NCBI RefSeq assembly: GCF_017876515.1
Contig: NZ_JAGIOC010000002.1
Coordinates: forward strand, 1 to 64,000
Direction: 5' to 3'
DNA: 64,000 nt
Source of the DNA: Brachybacterium fresconis
GTDB taxonomy: Bacteria; Actinomycetota; Actinomycetes; Actinomycetales; Dermabacteraceae
Of the stretch, positions 25,396-35,844 are shown piece after piece. How positions within the stretch are numbered: position 1 is the first letter of the stretch; the number at the start of each line of letters is the position of its first letter. Below the pieces are notes generated by a model, which was not told where the DNA came from, ran no database searches, and saw only the letters and a program-made list of their open reading frames with translations. The position numbers and the translations under genes are program-made.

Positions 25396-26646
25396 ATGCC
25401 GTCCTCCACCCCAAGCTCACCACCATCAACAACTACCAAGAGCGTCCATCGTCGGGGCCTCCTGGGGCTGTTGGCCATCCTCTTGTGCGCGACCGCGATC
25501 GGTGCGGTAAACCTGGCTGCACTGCAGATGGTCTCTGCTCGACTGGGGAGCTACGCCCCCGCCGCCCTCGTTGTCGGCGCCTTCGCTCTGGGTAACGCTG
25601 CCGGGCTTGTCGTCCAGGGCCGCTTGATCGACAGGTTCTCTCCACCCCGGGTGCTCTATCCAGCGACCGCCCTGTTCTGCGCCACGCTCAGCACAGCAGC
25701 CCTGTGGCACTCGACCCAGCACATCGTCTACCTCGCGCTGTTCTTCCTTGCCGGCTTGTCGCTCCCGGCAGTGACCGGTGTCGTGCGCGCAGCCGTGCCC
25801 GGCATGTACCCCCAGAGACTCCACTTGCGGCTGTACTCGGCAATCGCTGTGACGTTTCAGGCCGGGATGGCCGTCGGGCCCATGGCAGCCGTCGCCTTCT
25901 CATCACTGCGTGAAAGCGGCTACGCCTTCTTCGTGATCGCTGGGTTCGCGGCCACGGCCACACTCTGCCTCGCCCGGCTGCCCCACCCCAGCAACCCCGC
26001 GCCACACTCCCCCACGTCTTCACGCGCTGTACCCGGACCATCCCGCCCACCGACTCCGGCCCATCACGACCGCCCCTTGCTGACCCAGGGCTACATCACG
26101 GTGCTCCTCGGCACTGTCGGCTTTGGGGTGTCGATCGGAGTGGTGACCGTCGGGCTTCCCGCGGTACTCGATGCGACGAGCCCCGGCCTTGTCGGGACAG
26201 CGTTCAGCGCCCTCGCCCTCGGCGATCTCGCTGCGGGCGTGGTCTACGGGAGCCGGAACTGGCCCGGGACACTGCGGAAGCACCTACTGGCATCCCTACT
26301 TTGCGCCGCCCTCGCCGCGACGCTCCTGGCGTCGCTGATCAGCTGGCCGATGCTCGCAGTACTAGGCATGTTCCTTCTCGGCGCGATGGGCACACCCGCA
26401 GGAATCGCCATGTCCGCTCTGCTAGACACCACCGTCCCCCGCTCGAAACTTACCGTGGCATTCACGACGATGGTCGCCACGAACCTCATTGCGGTCTCCG
26501 TGGGCAACACCGCTGGCGGAGTCATCATCGACGTCGCCACAGCATCCTCGGCGCTGTTCCTGGCCCCCCTGGCACTCATCACAGCCAGCCTCACAGTGGC
26601 TGGACGCCGCAACTCCCTACCTGCAGCCAGCTCGCGCCGGGAATGA
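25396..26646 (+). CDS. MFS exporter
   Basis: 416 residues from ATG 25396 with AAGGA 7 bases upstream. Twelve hydrophobic segments in two halves with a charged, proline-rich central loop (about 195-225). The loop 2-3 motif appears as GRLIDRFSPPRVL. Resembles drug or sugar-efflux MFS proteins. It precedes the MerR-DnaN gene on the same strand, with repeat B between. Confidence 0.85.
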   Translation: MPSSTPSSPPSTTTKSVHRRGLLGLLAILLCATAIGAVNLAALQMVSARLGSYAPAALVVGAFALGNAAGLVVQGRLIDRFSPPRVLYPATALFCATLSTAALWHSTQHIVYLALFFLAGLSLPAVTGVVRAAVPGMYPQRLHLRLYSAIAVTFQAGMAVGPMAAVAFSSLRESGYAFFVIAGFAATATLCLARLPHPSNPAPHSPTSSRAVPGPSRPPTPAHHDRPLLTQGYITVLLGTVGFGVSIGVVTVGLPAVLDATSPGLVGTAFSALALGDLAAGVVYGSRNWPGTLRKHLLASLLCAALAATLLASLISWPMLAVLGMFLLGAMGTPAGIAMSALLDTTVPRSKLTVAFTTMVATNLIAVSVGNTAGGVIIDVATASSALFLAPLALITASLTVAGRRNSLPAASSRRE

Positions 26647-26703
26647 AGACTGCATCACATGGCGACTACGATTGAGCGCGCACAACGGCAGGCGGGACTG
26701 ATG

Positions 26704-26755
26704 CTCAGATTGCCGGGGGACGGCATCGTTCGATCGAGCATTATTCTTCGGACTG
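26704..26755. repeat. Dispersed repeat B
   Basis: CTCAGATTGCCGGGGGACGG then CATCGTTCGATCGAGCATT; TGCTC (26703) and GAGCA form outer arms and GCCG/CGGC an inner stem. It lies in the leader of the MerR-DnaN gene and may belong to its promoter. Confidence 0.65.
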
Positions 26756-26788
26756 AGTCGTGCGCCGCTGGTGTGTCACGCTTCTGCG

Positions 26789-27850
26789 GTGAGCGACGAA
26801 CGACTTCTGACGATCAGCACGTTTGCTCGAGCGGTCGGGATCCCGGGAAGTGCCTTGCGCTTCTACGCCGCCGAAGGTGTTCTCGTCCCTGCCGAGGTCG
26901 ACTCCTTCACCGGGTACCGCTACTACGCTCCGAGCCAGATCGAGGCTGGTGTGCTCGTCGCCAGGATGCGAGCCGCGGGCGTCGCGGTGCCCTTGATGAG
27001 GGACTTCCTGGACGCCTCAGCGCCGGAGGCGACTCGGATCATCGACAGGATGATCGCGGCCCACAGCGCTCAGTCGCATCGACGTGGGCTGGAACTGGCT
27101 GCTCTTCGCGAGAGCATTCTGGAAGCCGAACGGACCCCTCAGGCCGCTCGGGCGACGCTTCCGGGCACCGTGCTCGCCTCCGCCATCGACCAGGTCGCCG
27201 CCGCCACCTCAGCGGCATCCGATGATGTCTCCGGTCTCGTATGGGCTTTGCAGGACGGCCGTCTCGAGCTCATTGCCACCGATCGGTACTGGCTGGCCTA
27301 CCGAGAACTCCGCCCGAGGGAGAGCGACGGCGCGGCGCGCGTGATGACAACTCCTGAAGCAGCAGCAGCCGCAGCATCGGCATGCGCGCAGCGAGCAGAG
27401 ATAGTGCTCGAGATCGTCGAAAGCCGTCTGCGCCTCCTTGACGCCTACGGAACGGTCATGGCGGAGACGCGCTCGGTCGAGCGATCTGTTCCCGACCTCA
27501 GCCTGCTCATCTCGACACAACCTCCTACCCGCACGATCGCGGGGTTCGCCTCGCTGGCGCTCAAAGACTTCCTCCAGGGCCCCTCAGCTGACGACCACGT
27601 ACTCATCGACGCCCACCGCAGAGAAATCGTGGGAAACGACGAACACCGCCTTCAAGGGTGGGTCTCCACAGCTTCCCGCGAATCCGGGGCCCTACGGATC
27701 CAGATGCAATCGGCGCTCCTCGCGTCGGCCGTGTCGATCTGCCAGGGCCCCGAGATACTGCTTGGCCTCGTCGACGAGAGCACACCGGTCCGCGTCCAGT
27801 CGCCGCTCCAGGACGCCATGACGTGCCTCGTGATGCCGATGCGGCCTTGA
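26789..27850 (+). CDS. MerR regulator fused to DnaN-like domains II and III
   Basis: 353 residues from GTG 26789 (a start at 26771 is also open). Residues 1-105: MerR winged helix (TISTFARAVGIPGSALRFYA, then FTGYRYYAPSQIEAG). Residues about 120-353 resemble the second and third domains of the β sliding clamp: LPGTVLASAIDQVAAATS, then LELIATDRYWLAYREL (compare the LAATDRFRLAVREL element of actinobacterial DnaN), a middle part ending in a hydrophobic helix, and a C-terminus LVMPMRP like the clamp end YLLMPVRL. The clamp domain I is missing. Domains II-III form the cleft bound by clamp partners and by griselimycin, so ligand sensing by target mimicry is a strong inference. Exporters lie on both sides. 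Confidence 0.85.
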   Translation: MSDERLLTISTFARAVGIPGSALRFYAAEGVLVPAEVDSFTGYRYYAPSQIEAGVLVARMRAAGVAVPLMRDFLDASAPEATRIIDRMIAAHSAQSHRRGLELAALRESILEAERTPQAARATLPGTVLASAIDQVAAATSAASDDVSGLVWALQDGRLELIATDRYWLAYRELRPRESDGAARVMTTPEAAAAAASACAQRAEIVLEIVESRLRLLDAYGTVMAETRSVERSVPDLSLLISTQPPTRTIAGFASLALKDFLQGPSADDHVLIDAHRREIVGNDEHRLQGWVSTASRESGALRIQMQSALLASAVSICQGPEILLGLVDESTPVRVQSPLQDAMTCLVMPMRP

Positions 27851-27875
27851 CCTTCAAGTAGCTCGAAACCCCACG

Positions 27876-29132
27876 GTGGTGGGCATGTCGACTCCCTTCC
27901 CTGCATCTCGGCGGCTCCCGGCACAGTTCCACCTCTGGTGGATCGTCTCGACCCTCTCGGCGGCTGGAGATTCCATGCTCGCCTTCGCGCTCATCTGGAC
28001 GGCGACGAGCAACGGCCCCGCAACTGTCGCGGTCGTCAGCACCCTCGCCGTCGTTCCCCGCATCCTGCTCATGCTCTTTGGTGGCGCGCTTGGTGACAGG
28101 CACGGGCCACGCCGCCTCCTCATCGCCACGACCGCGATCCAGTTCGTGGCCCTGGTAGTGCTCGCAGGTCTGTCGATGGTCTCCTCCGGCGTGGTCTTCC
28201 TGGCAGCTGCCGCCGGTGGAACTGCTGTCATCTCGGCCTTCCAGCAGCCTGCCGCGGTTGTGCTCCCTCGGCTCCTGATCACCCACGAGGACCAGTTCGC
28301 GCGGGCCCTGGCTCGCATCTCCGGCAGCCTCCACGCCGCTCGAATTCTCGGTGTCGGCGTGGGCGGCCTTGCGATCACAGCACTGCCCCTGATCGCAATC
28401 TTCGGGGCCAGCGCGGCAGTGGTCGGCCTATCTCTCGTGGTGCTCTGTTCGATCCACCCCCGATCCAACCACGGCAGAGAATCGGCAACGAACAGCGGCG
28501 CAAGCATCTGGACTGCGCTGGCCACGGGGATCAAGTCGGTTCACGAACTGCGTATCTGGCCCCTACTGGCTGCGGTGGCCCTGATCAGCGCAGCAGTGCT
28601 TCCCACGGTCGCGGTCGTCATGCCGAGCATGGCCCGTTCGCACGGATGGACCGCTGCCCAAGCAAGTCTCCTTGAAGCTGGCTGGGCCACGGGAACCCTT
28701 GTCGTGACGCTGCTGATCTCCTACACCGGCACGATCCCCAAGCAGATAGTCCCGATGGTTGGAGGACCCTCATTGATCTGTGCCGCTCTGGTAGCGCTGG
28801 CCCTGCCGGTCTCGGTGCCGGCTGCCATCGCACTGTCAGTCCTCACAGGAGTGGGGACCGCGATCTTCACCACCCATATCGCGCCCACACTTCTTCGAAT
28901 GGCCCCTCCCGACCAGCTGACCCGATTCCAGTCCCTTATGGCCATCGTCCAGCTCGCTCCGCCGGCACTGCTGAACAGCCCTCTGGCGGCCCTGTCAGGC
29001 ACAGGACGCGGCTCCGTGGCCTTGATCATAACCGCTGGTATGGCCGGGGCTGCGGCCGTAACCGCAGCCCGCGGGCTACGCCGACAGAAGTCCGCCGATA
29101 CTCCCGAAGAACGCACCGCAGCACCGGATTAA
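27876..29132 (+). CDS. MFS exporter, EntS/MFS_3-like
   Basis: About 418 residues with twelve hydrophobic segments; motif GGALGDRHGPRRLL after the second helix and ISGSLHAARILGVGVGG in the middle, as in the MFS_3 exporters. It starts 25 bases after the MerR-DnaN stop, so the two are probably one transcript. ATG 27885 is an alternative start. Confidence 0.87.
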   Translation: MVGMSTPFPASRRLPAQFHLWWIVSTLSAAGDSMLAFALIWTATSNGPATVAVVSTLAVVPRILLMLFGGALGDRHGPRRLLIATTAIQFVALVVLAGLSMVSSGVVFLAAAAGGTAVISAFQQPAAVVLPRLLITHEDQFARALARISGSLHAARILGVGVGGLAITALPLIAIFGASAAVVGLSLVVLCSIHPRSNHGRESATNSGASIWTALATGIKSVHELRIWPLLAAVALISAAVLPTVAVVMPSMARSHGWTAAQASLLEAGWATGTLVVTLLISYTGTIPKQIVPMVGGPSLICAALVALALPVSVPAAIALSVLTGVGTAIFTTHIAPTLLRMAPPDQLTRFQSLMAIVQLAPPALLNSPLAALSGTGRGSVALIITAGMAGAAAVTAARGLRRQKSADTPEERTAAPD

Positions 29133-29178
29133 GCCCTCCGACCACCGCTCTGCCGAGCCCGGTACCGCAAGCGATCTG

Positions 29179-29235
29179 CTCAGATTACCGGGGACCGGCA
29201 TCGTTAGAGCGAGCATTGTTCTTCGGGCCGCTCCG
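29179..29235. repeat. Dispersed repeat C
   Basis: CTCAGATTACCGGGGACCGG then CATCGTTAGAGCGAGCATT. Closest to copy B. It lies between the second MFS gene and the end of groEL, so the MFS/MerR segment has a copy at each border. Confidence 0.65.
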
Positions 29236-29309
29236 AGTGCAGGCGGTTTAGCCGGCCATCCCACCGTTGGGGCTGGCGGGATCCCGCCAGCCCCAACGGC
29301 CGTCTGTTA

Positions 29310-31019
<1,710 letters not shown>

Positions 31020-31032
31020 TCACCCCATCCGG

Positions 31033-31061
31033 TCTGGCACTCGCAGACGACGAGTGCCAGA
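31033..31061. promoter_or_regulatory. CIRCE operator (HrcA site)
   Basis: TCTGGCACTC, 9 bases, GAGTGCCAGA: a perfect inverted repeat matching the GCACTC-N9-GAGTGC core of CIRCE. It lies 91 bp before the groEL start. Confidence 0.9.
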
Positions 31062-31119
31062 GTCCTACTGTGTAGGACCAAGCTGCCTGCGCGCAAGTCA
31101 TAGCCCTACCATGCAGGAC
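31062..31119. promoter_or_regulatory. Paired TetR operators
   Basis: GTCCTAC-tgt-GTAGGAC (31062-31078) and GCCCTAC-cat-GCAGGAC (31103-31119) are related palindromes. The second touches the tetR start codon and the first abuts the CIRCE site, so the TetR protein could repress both itself and groEL. Confidence 0.65.
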
Positions 31120-31120
31120 T

Positions 31121-31867
31121 ATGAGTCCGAAGAAGGCAGTCTCAGGCCCCTCGATTCCCGGAGCAGTGTGGCTACGCCCACGCCCGCCACGACGAGGCCA
31201 GCACGGCCTCACCCGAGAGCGCATCGCCGCCGAAGTCGTGTCCCAGCTCGACCAGGCCGGCCCCGCTGGACTGAACTTGCGCTCCATTGCGGCCGCCCTC
31301 GATGTGCACCCCACGACCCTGTACTGGCACGTATCGGCGCGGGACGATCTCCTCGACTTAGCCGTCGACGCAGTATTCGCCGAGCTGCCACTCCCGTCCC
31401 AGCCCTCTGACGACTGGTTAGCGGACGTCCGTGCATTCATGCACAACCTTCGCGCAGCCCTGCTCACCCACCCCTGGTCAGGAGCGCTCGCAAGCAGCCG
31501 GCCCCTGCTAGGACCCGAGGCTTTGGCACGCTCAGAGTTCGTCTATGCCGCGTTGGCGCGGGCAGGTTTCACCGGAGATGAACTCGCGGCGTCAGCCGCA
31601 GCTGTTTCAAATCTAGTAATCGGCTCCGTCGCCACCGAAACGTCATGGCAAAATGGCGATGAGTCATCGGCTCGGCAAGCCGTTCACGAGCACCTACATG
31701 CCAACGCAGAAACCTATCCCGCGATGGCAGACCTCTCAACCGAATCGGGTCGATGGGGAACGCAGTTCTCCTATAGCGCAGACTTGCTTCTCGCTGGCCT
31801 TGCTCAGAAAGCACCCAGTAGCGCCAGCTCGCCCGGCACCAACTCTCAGACGCCACGGACCACCTGA
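31121..31867 (+). CDS. TetR-family regulator
   Basis: 248 residues. HTH at about 30-80 (LTRERIAAEVVSQLDQAG, LNLRSIAAALDVHPTTLYWHV) and a TetR_C-like ligand domain. Starts one base after an operator-like palindrome, consistent with autoregulation. Divergent from groEL. Confidence 0.9.
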   Translation: MSPKKAVSGPSIPGAVWLRPRPPRRGQHGLTRERIAAEVVSQLDQAGPAGLNLRSIAAALDVHPTTLYWHVSARDDLLDLAVDAVFAELPLPSQPSDDWLADVRAFMHNLRAALLTHPWSGALASSRPLLGPEALARSEFVYAALARAGFTGDELAASAAAVSNLVIGSVATETSWQNGDESSARQAVHEHLHANAETYPAMADLSTESGRWGTQFSYSADLLLAGLAQKAPSSASSPGTNSQTPRTT

Positions 31868-31956
31868 CACCTGCGTTTGCTTTACTCAAAGGATATCCGA
31901 ACACTTCATGCCGTTACGCCCGAGGGGTAGGCACCCAATCGCCGGGAAAGGCATCA

Positions 31957-33284
31957 TCAGTCTCTGCGTTTTTCGCGAGAGGGGGAATGTCGGAATTCGG
32001 GGTAGCTGCCCCATCTCGAATTCGTGCGCGCGGCAGCCCTGATCGCGGTTCCAATTTTGACCCCAAGTGTGTCTGCGACGACGCTGGCCGGCACGGTTTG
32101 GACGAGCTGGTCTATACGTGCGTTCTGGGCTTTGCGGGCCTGGATCTGGTGTGACGCAAGATGGATCCTGATGATTCCTTCGCTGACGTGCAGATGGGGC
32201 GTTGTTCCAGGGAAGAGCCAATCCGGGCCTCCGTTGACGAAGGGTCGTTGTCCCTCGAGCTCGCGGATGTAGTTGCGTAGGAGCTCGGCGATCGGCGGTG
32301 GCAGAACGAGGGGCGTGCGCCCGAAGGTGATGCGCATAGTTGTCTCGTCTTCGGAGACGTCTGATCGGCGGAGGCGGACGCAGTCGCTGATTCGTTGGGC
32401 GAAGACGAGCACCAGCAGGCCGATGATGCGGCTCGCTTGCGGGATGGACTCATCGTCGAGCAGGTCATCGACCTTCCGCCAGATGGTGTCCTCCGGGATG
32501 GAGGGGGCGGGATGGGCTTGTGATCGATGGGGCGGCGTAATGGGTCTGGTGAGGTTTTGCTGGATGGTCCAGTTGAGGAAGATGGCGACGGCTGCCTGAG
32601 AGCGGTGCCGGGCGAAGAAGAGGTCTACGGAATGCTGGTCCAACGTTTCTAGCTGAAGTCCCTGTTCATCCAGCCAGGCCAGGAAGGAGGCGATCTTGCG
32701 CAATGCGGACCATCGAGCGTTGAACATGCCGACAGTCAGGGGCTCGTCCGCGTGTCGTTGCCGGGTCTGGCGGAGGACTTGCCAACGGAAATACTGATTA
32801 ATGATCTGCGCGTGGTGAGCGGGGAGGTTCTTGATGAGTTGCTCGGCAAGTATCTCGAGGTCGTTGAGCCGGACATCTATCTCAGGGAGGGTTCCTGCAC
32901 TGATGAGCATGTGGCGCAGATACCGCACTCGGGGCGAGGGCGGGAGGGCATCGAGTGTGTCGTGGCTGATTGGAACCTCGCCCGCGGCCATGGCGCTCAG
33001 GGTCTTTCCGATTGGTGGTCTTCGCAGCCATCGCACCACCGAGCGTGGGTCACGCGCGGTCATGAGGTGGCCGTAGAGGCTAGCGAGGCCAGGGTGGATA
33101 TCGCCGTTCTCGTCAGCGAGGACCTCGTTGAGGCGTTCGGCCAGGCGGCAAGTGCCGCACTGAGATCCTGTGAGCTGCTCCTCGCTTCCGCAGGTGACGC
33201 ACGCGAACCGCGGCAGTTCACCAGCGCAGGGCGCGCAGACGATGCGTCGCTCCGAGTCGTAGAAGGCAAGGACCTTGATCTGAG
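31957..33284 (-). pseudogene. Zinc-finger tyrosine-recombinase-like protein, main part
   Basis: From the IS1380 junction the frame reads QIKVLAFYDSERRIVCAPC, more zinc-finger pairs (CVTCGSEE, CGTCRLAERLNEV), then the recombinase-like body (about 368 residues after MTARDPRSVVRWL) with an Arg in FAQRISDCVRLRRSD. The usual C-terminal HxxR/Tyr part is replaced by a helical segment (VPASVVADTLGVKIGTAI), so it may be catalytically silent. Excision of the IS and one CTGAG restores a 492-residue protein with the 5' piece at 34914-35069. Confidence 0.8.
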
Positions 33285-34913
33285 CCTCGATGCGCCGATC
33301 GGGTTTCCGGGGTGCTTTTCGATGGTTGCGGTCGAGCAGTGACCCTGATGCCGGCGTGAGGGCGTGCGGGTGCTGCCGGTCTGCCCGGCATTTCCACTTC
33401 GGTTCCTTCTCGTAGGGACAGATCGCTGCTGGTCAGGTCATCATCACCCGGGTGGTGTCGAAGAGGTTCTCCCAGGCCGTGTGCCAGGGCCAGTTCCGCG
33501 GTAGGTGCAGTCGCCAGGAGCGGGCGCGGTTCGCGATCCGGGCGGGCACCGCGATCAGATGATCGACCAGGGTCTGCCAGCGGGCGCGGGCATGGAAGCT
33601 CGAGGCCAGCACCCCGGCAGCGCGGGCGAGGTTGAACGCGATCGCGGCCAGCACGGTCCAGGCACTGTTGGCGGTGAACACCCCGGAGGGGCAGTGAGCC
33701 AGCGGCCCGCCCTTGAGGTCGGCGATGACCTGCTCGACGATCGCGTGGTCTCGGTGGGAGGCCTCCGCGGCCAGCATCGAAAGCGGTGAGTCGGTGAACA
33801 CCGCGTGGTGGCGATACGCATCCAGCAGCCCGCCCTGCTCACTGTGCCCGTGGCGTGGGTTCAGGCGTTTCACGCGACGCACGATCAACCGGGCCGTGAC
33901 GTGCTCGGCCTGCTTGCGGGAGGTGAACGCGGTGTACTCGACCTCGGCGACCTCGGCATCGGAGATCCACCGCTGCTCGGCCTCCTCCCAGATCGCCTGC
34001 GGATACTTGATCGGCGTCCATGCGTCCTCGGGGATGCGAGAGATCGCCCCGACCACGGACGGGTTCATCCTCGCGGTGAGCGAGAAGTGGGCCCCGCCCC
34101 GGCGGGCCGCGGCCACCGTGGCGTGCTGGAAGTAGGCCGAATCCGCACGCACGGTCACCATCCCGGAGACGCCGGCGCGCTTCGCAGTGGCCAACGCGCT
34201 GCCGATCATCGCCGCGGTGCCGTGGGCCGAGGCCGCCGCGCCCCGACGCAGCCGGATCCCGGCGATCACCGGCACGGCCTGCAGCGTGGAGAGGGTCGCG
34301 ACCTGGGCGTTCAAACCCTTCACCCCGCTGTAGCCGTAGCCGGCGCCCTGCTTCGCGTAGCCGTGGGTGGCCCGGATCGTGTCATCGATATCGACGAACG
34401 CGACCCGGTCGCCACCGCTCAACAGGCCCGGCACCCGGGCCGCCAGCCCGGTCAGGACCCTGGAGGCGACTGCGTCGAGCTGGCGCACGTGCCCGAAGGT
34501 GTATCCGCGCAGGTGGGTGCCCAGCGTCGTGGGTGCCCGCCGCGCGGTAAACGCCCGGCCCATCCCGCCATGACGCAGAACGTCCATGTCCGAGATGCTG
34601 TCGGCGCCAGCGAGCATTCCCGCGACCAGGGAGGGGACCTTCACATCGGCGTTGGAACCGATGCTGCCCGGCACCGTGACGTGCTCGGCGACCAGGCCCG
34701 GCAGGCCCGCCGACTCCGCGAGCGCCATCACCGGCACCAGCCCCGCCCGACCAACCAGATTGTCATCATCGAACTCGGCAGAGAAATCATGGGATACTCG
34801 CACTACCAGTGCTCCTGTTGCTCAGCGTCATGGAACCTTCGAACAGTCCCATTATCGCTGGCCACAGGAGCATTTGGCTGTCACGACCCGCCTACCCGAC
34901 CGGCGGATCCAGG
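33285..34913 (-). mobile_element. IS1380-family insertion sequence (second type)
   Basis: Ends CCTCGATGCGCCGATCGGGT (left) and CCTGGATCCGCCGGTCGGGT (right, read inward), 1629 bp, with a 5-bp duplication CTGAG at 33280-33284 and 34914-34918. The CC start and 5-bp duplication fit IS1380. It splits the zinc-finger recombinase gene. Confidence 0.88.
33433..34803 (-). CDS. IS1380-family transposase
   Basis: 456 residues; DDE residues in VAFVDIDDTIRATHGY, VRADSAYFQHAT and ASHRDHAIVEQVIADLKGG. Different subgroup from the copy at 6301. Intact length. Confidence 0.93.
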   Translation of the reverse strand: MRVSHDFSAEFDDDNLVGRAGLVPVMALAESAGLPGLVAEHVTVPGSIGSNADVKVPSLVAGMLAGADSISDMDVLRHGGMGRAFTARRAPTTLGTHLRGYTFGHVRQLDAVASRVLTGLAARVPGLLSGGDRVAFVDIDDTIRATHGYAKQGAGYGYSGVKGLNAQVATLSTLQAVPVIAGIRLRRGAAASAHGTAAMIGSALATAKRAGVSGMVTVRADSAYFQHATVAAARRGGAHFSLTARMNPSVVGAISRIPEDAWTPIKYPQAIWEEAEQRWISDAEVAEVEYTAFTSRKQAEHVTARLIVRRVKRLNPRHGHSEQGGLLDAYRHHAVFTDSPLSMLAAEASHRDHAIVEQVIADLKGGPLAHCPSGVFTANSAWTVLAAIAFNLARAAGVLASSFHARARWQTLVDHLIAVPARIANRARSWRLHLPRNWPWHTAWENLFDTTRVMMT

Positions 34914-35069
34914 CTGAGCGCACCCGGGACAGATGTCGGGATGCCGGCGGAGTCTTGAGTAGCAGGCGTTGCAGATCTGCTGTTCGAGGATCGAGTAACG
35001 GGCTGTGACATGGCGAGCACATCTGTCGCAGCTGACCTGGTGGCCCCGTGTGTTCCCGGGCGGGGTCAT
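34914..35069 (-). pseudogene. Zinc-finger recombinase, 5' part
   Basis: ATG 35069 (overlapping the XRE stop as ATGA) through VSCDRCARHV, ICNACYSRL and ICPGCAQ: three CxxC pairs. After GCAQ the original frame continues at 33279. Third gene of the int-XRE-recombinase operon. Confidence 0.8.
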
Positions 35070-35416
35070 TCGTGCGGGCGGCGCAGCTTGGCGGGGATGG
35101 GGCGCAGCTCGCCAATCGCCGGTCCGGAGGCCTCTGGAGCGCCAGCAGCTCGACGAGGACGCACACTCTGGACCTTCGGGACCTCGATGAGATCATTGGG
35201 TGTGCACTCGAGGATCCGGCAGAGGGCGGCGAACACTTCGACGTTCAGCCTCTCGGGCGTCTTCGTCACCAAGCGGAACACTTGCTCGCGGGAGAGCTGC
35301 ACTCCCTGAGCGCGCAGTGGTGCGATCAGATCTGTCGTCTGGAACATCCCGGCCGCAGCCATCAATGGGCGCAGGTTCCAGGTGATCGGGGCGTCAGAGT
35401 CGGGGGTGTTCGGCAT
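35066..35416 (-). CDS. XRE-type HTH regulator
   Basis: 116 residues from ATG 35416 with GGAGG 5 bases upstream. Cro/CI helix-turn-helix (LIAPLRAQGVQLSREQVFRLVTK, then FAALCRILECTPNDLI). The middle gene of the recombinase trio, overlapping both neighbours, so it was co-translated with them. Confidence 0.85.
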   Translation of the reverse strand: MPNTPDSDAPITWNLRPLMAAAGMFQTTDLIAPLRAQGVQLSREQVFRLVTKTPERLNVEVFAALCRILECTPNDLIEVPKVQSVRPRRAAGAPEASGPAIGELRPIPAKLRRPHE

Positions 35417-35737
35417 CGGGTCCTCCATAGATCCGGGAGAGGGCTTGGTTGATCATGCGGTTCTTGAAGTCGTCACCGACCGACGTGTAGATGGCGGTCG
35501 TCGAGGCGTAGGCGTGCCCGACTTGGTCCTGCACGAACTTCTCGGCGTATCCCCACTCGATCAGGTTGGTGACGTACGTGTGGCGCAGTACGTGGACACT
35601 GAGCTCCGGCGGCAGCCCCGCTTCGTCGCGGAGCTGCGCGAAGCGCAGGTCGATGTAGCGCAGCGAGACGCGCGTACCTCGCTCAGTCGGCCATAGCGGT
35701 CCCGACAAGTCCGCAGTGAAGCGGGGCCGGGCCTGGT
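35394..35737 (-). pseudogene. Tyrosine integrase, C-terminal part
   Basis: After the transposon junction the frame gives QARPRFTADLSGPLWPTE, then HVLRHTYVTNL, QVGHAYASTTAIYT: the HxxR, H and Tyr of a tyrosine recombinase. The N-terminal part, with the first catalytic Arg, is at 41916-42699. Removing 35738-41915 and one CCTGGT restores one 373-residue frame. Confidence 0.88.
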
Positions 35738-35844
35738 TGGCTATAACGGCTTCGCCTGACACCGTTTGTCGGTCTCGCTCGACACCACTTGGGCTTTGGA
35801 TTGAGGAGAAGTGCCCGCTTCCTCCGACACCAGTTCGCAGCGTG

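Noticed and set aside
31957..33063. Treating the zinc-finger recombinase as complete from the ATG at 33063
   Set aside because: The upstream sequence stays open in frame with CxxC pairs back to the IS junction and rejoins the 5' piece exactly.
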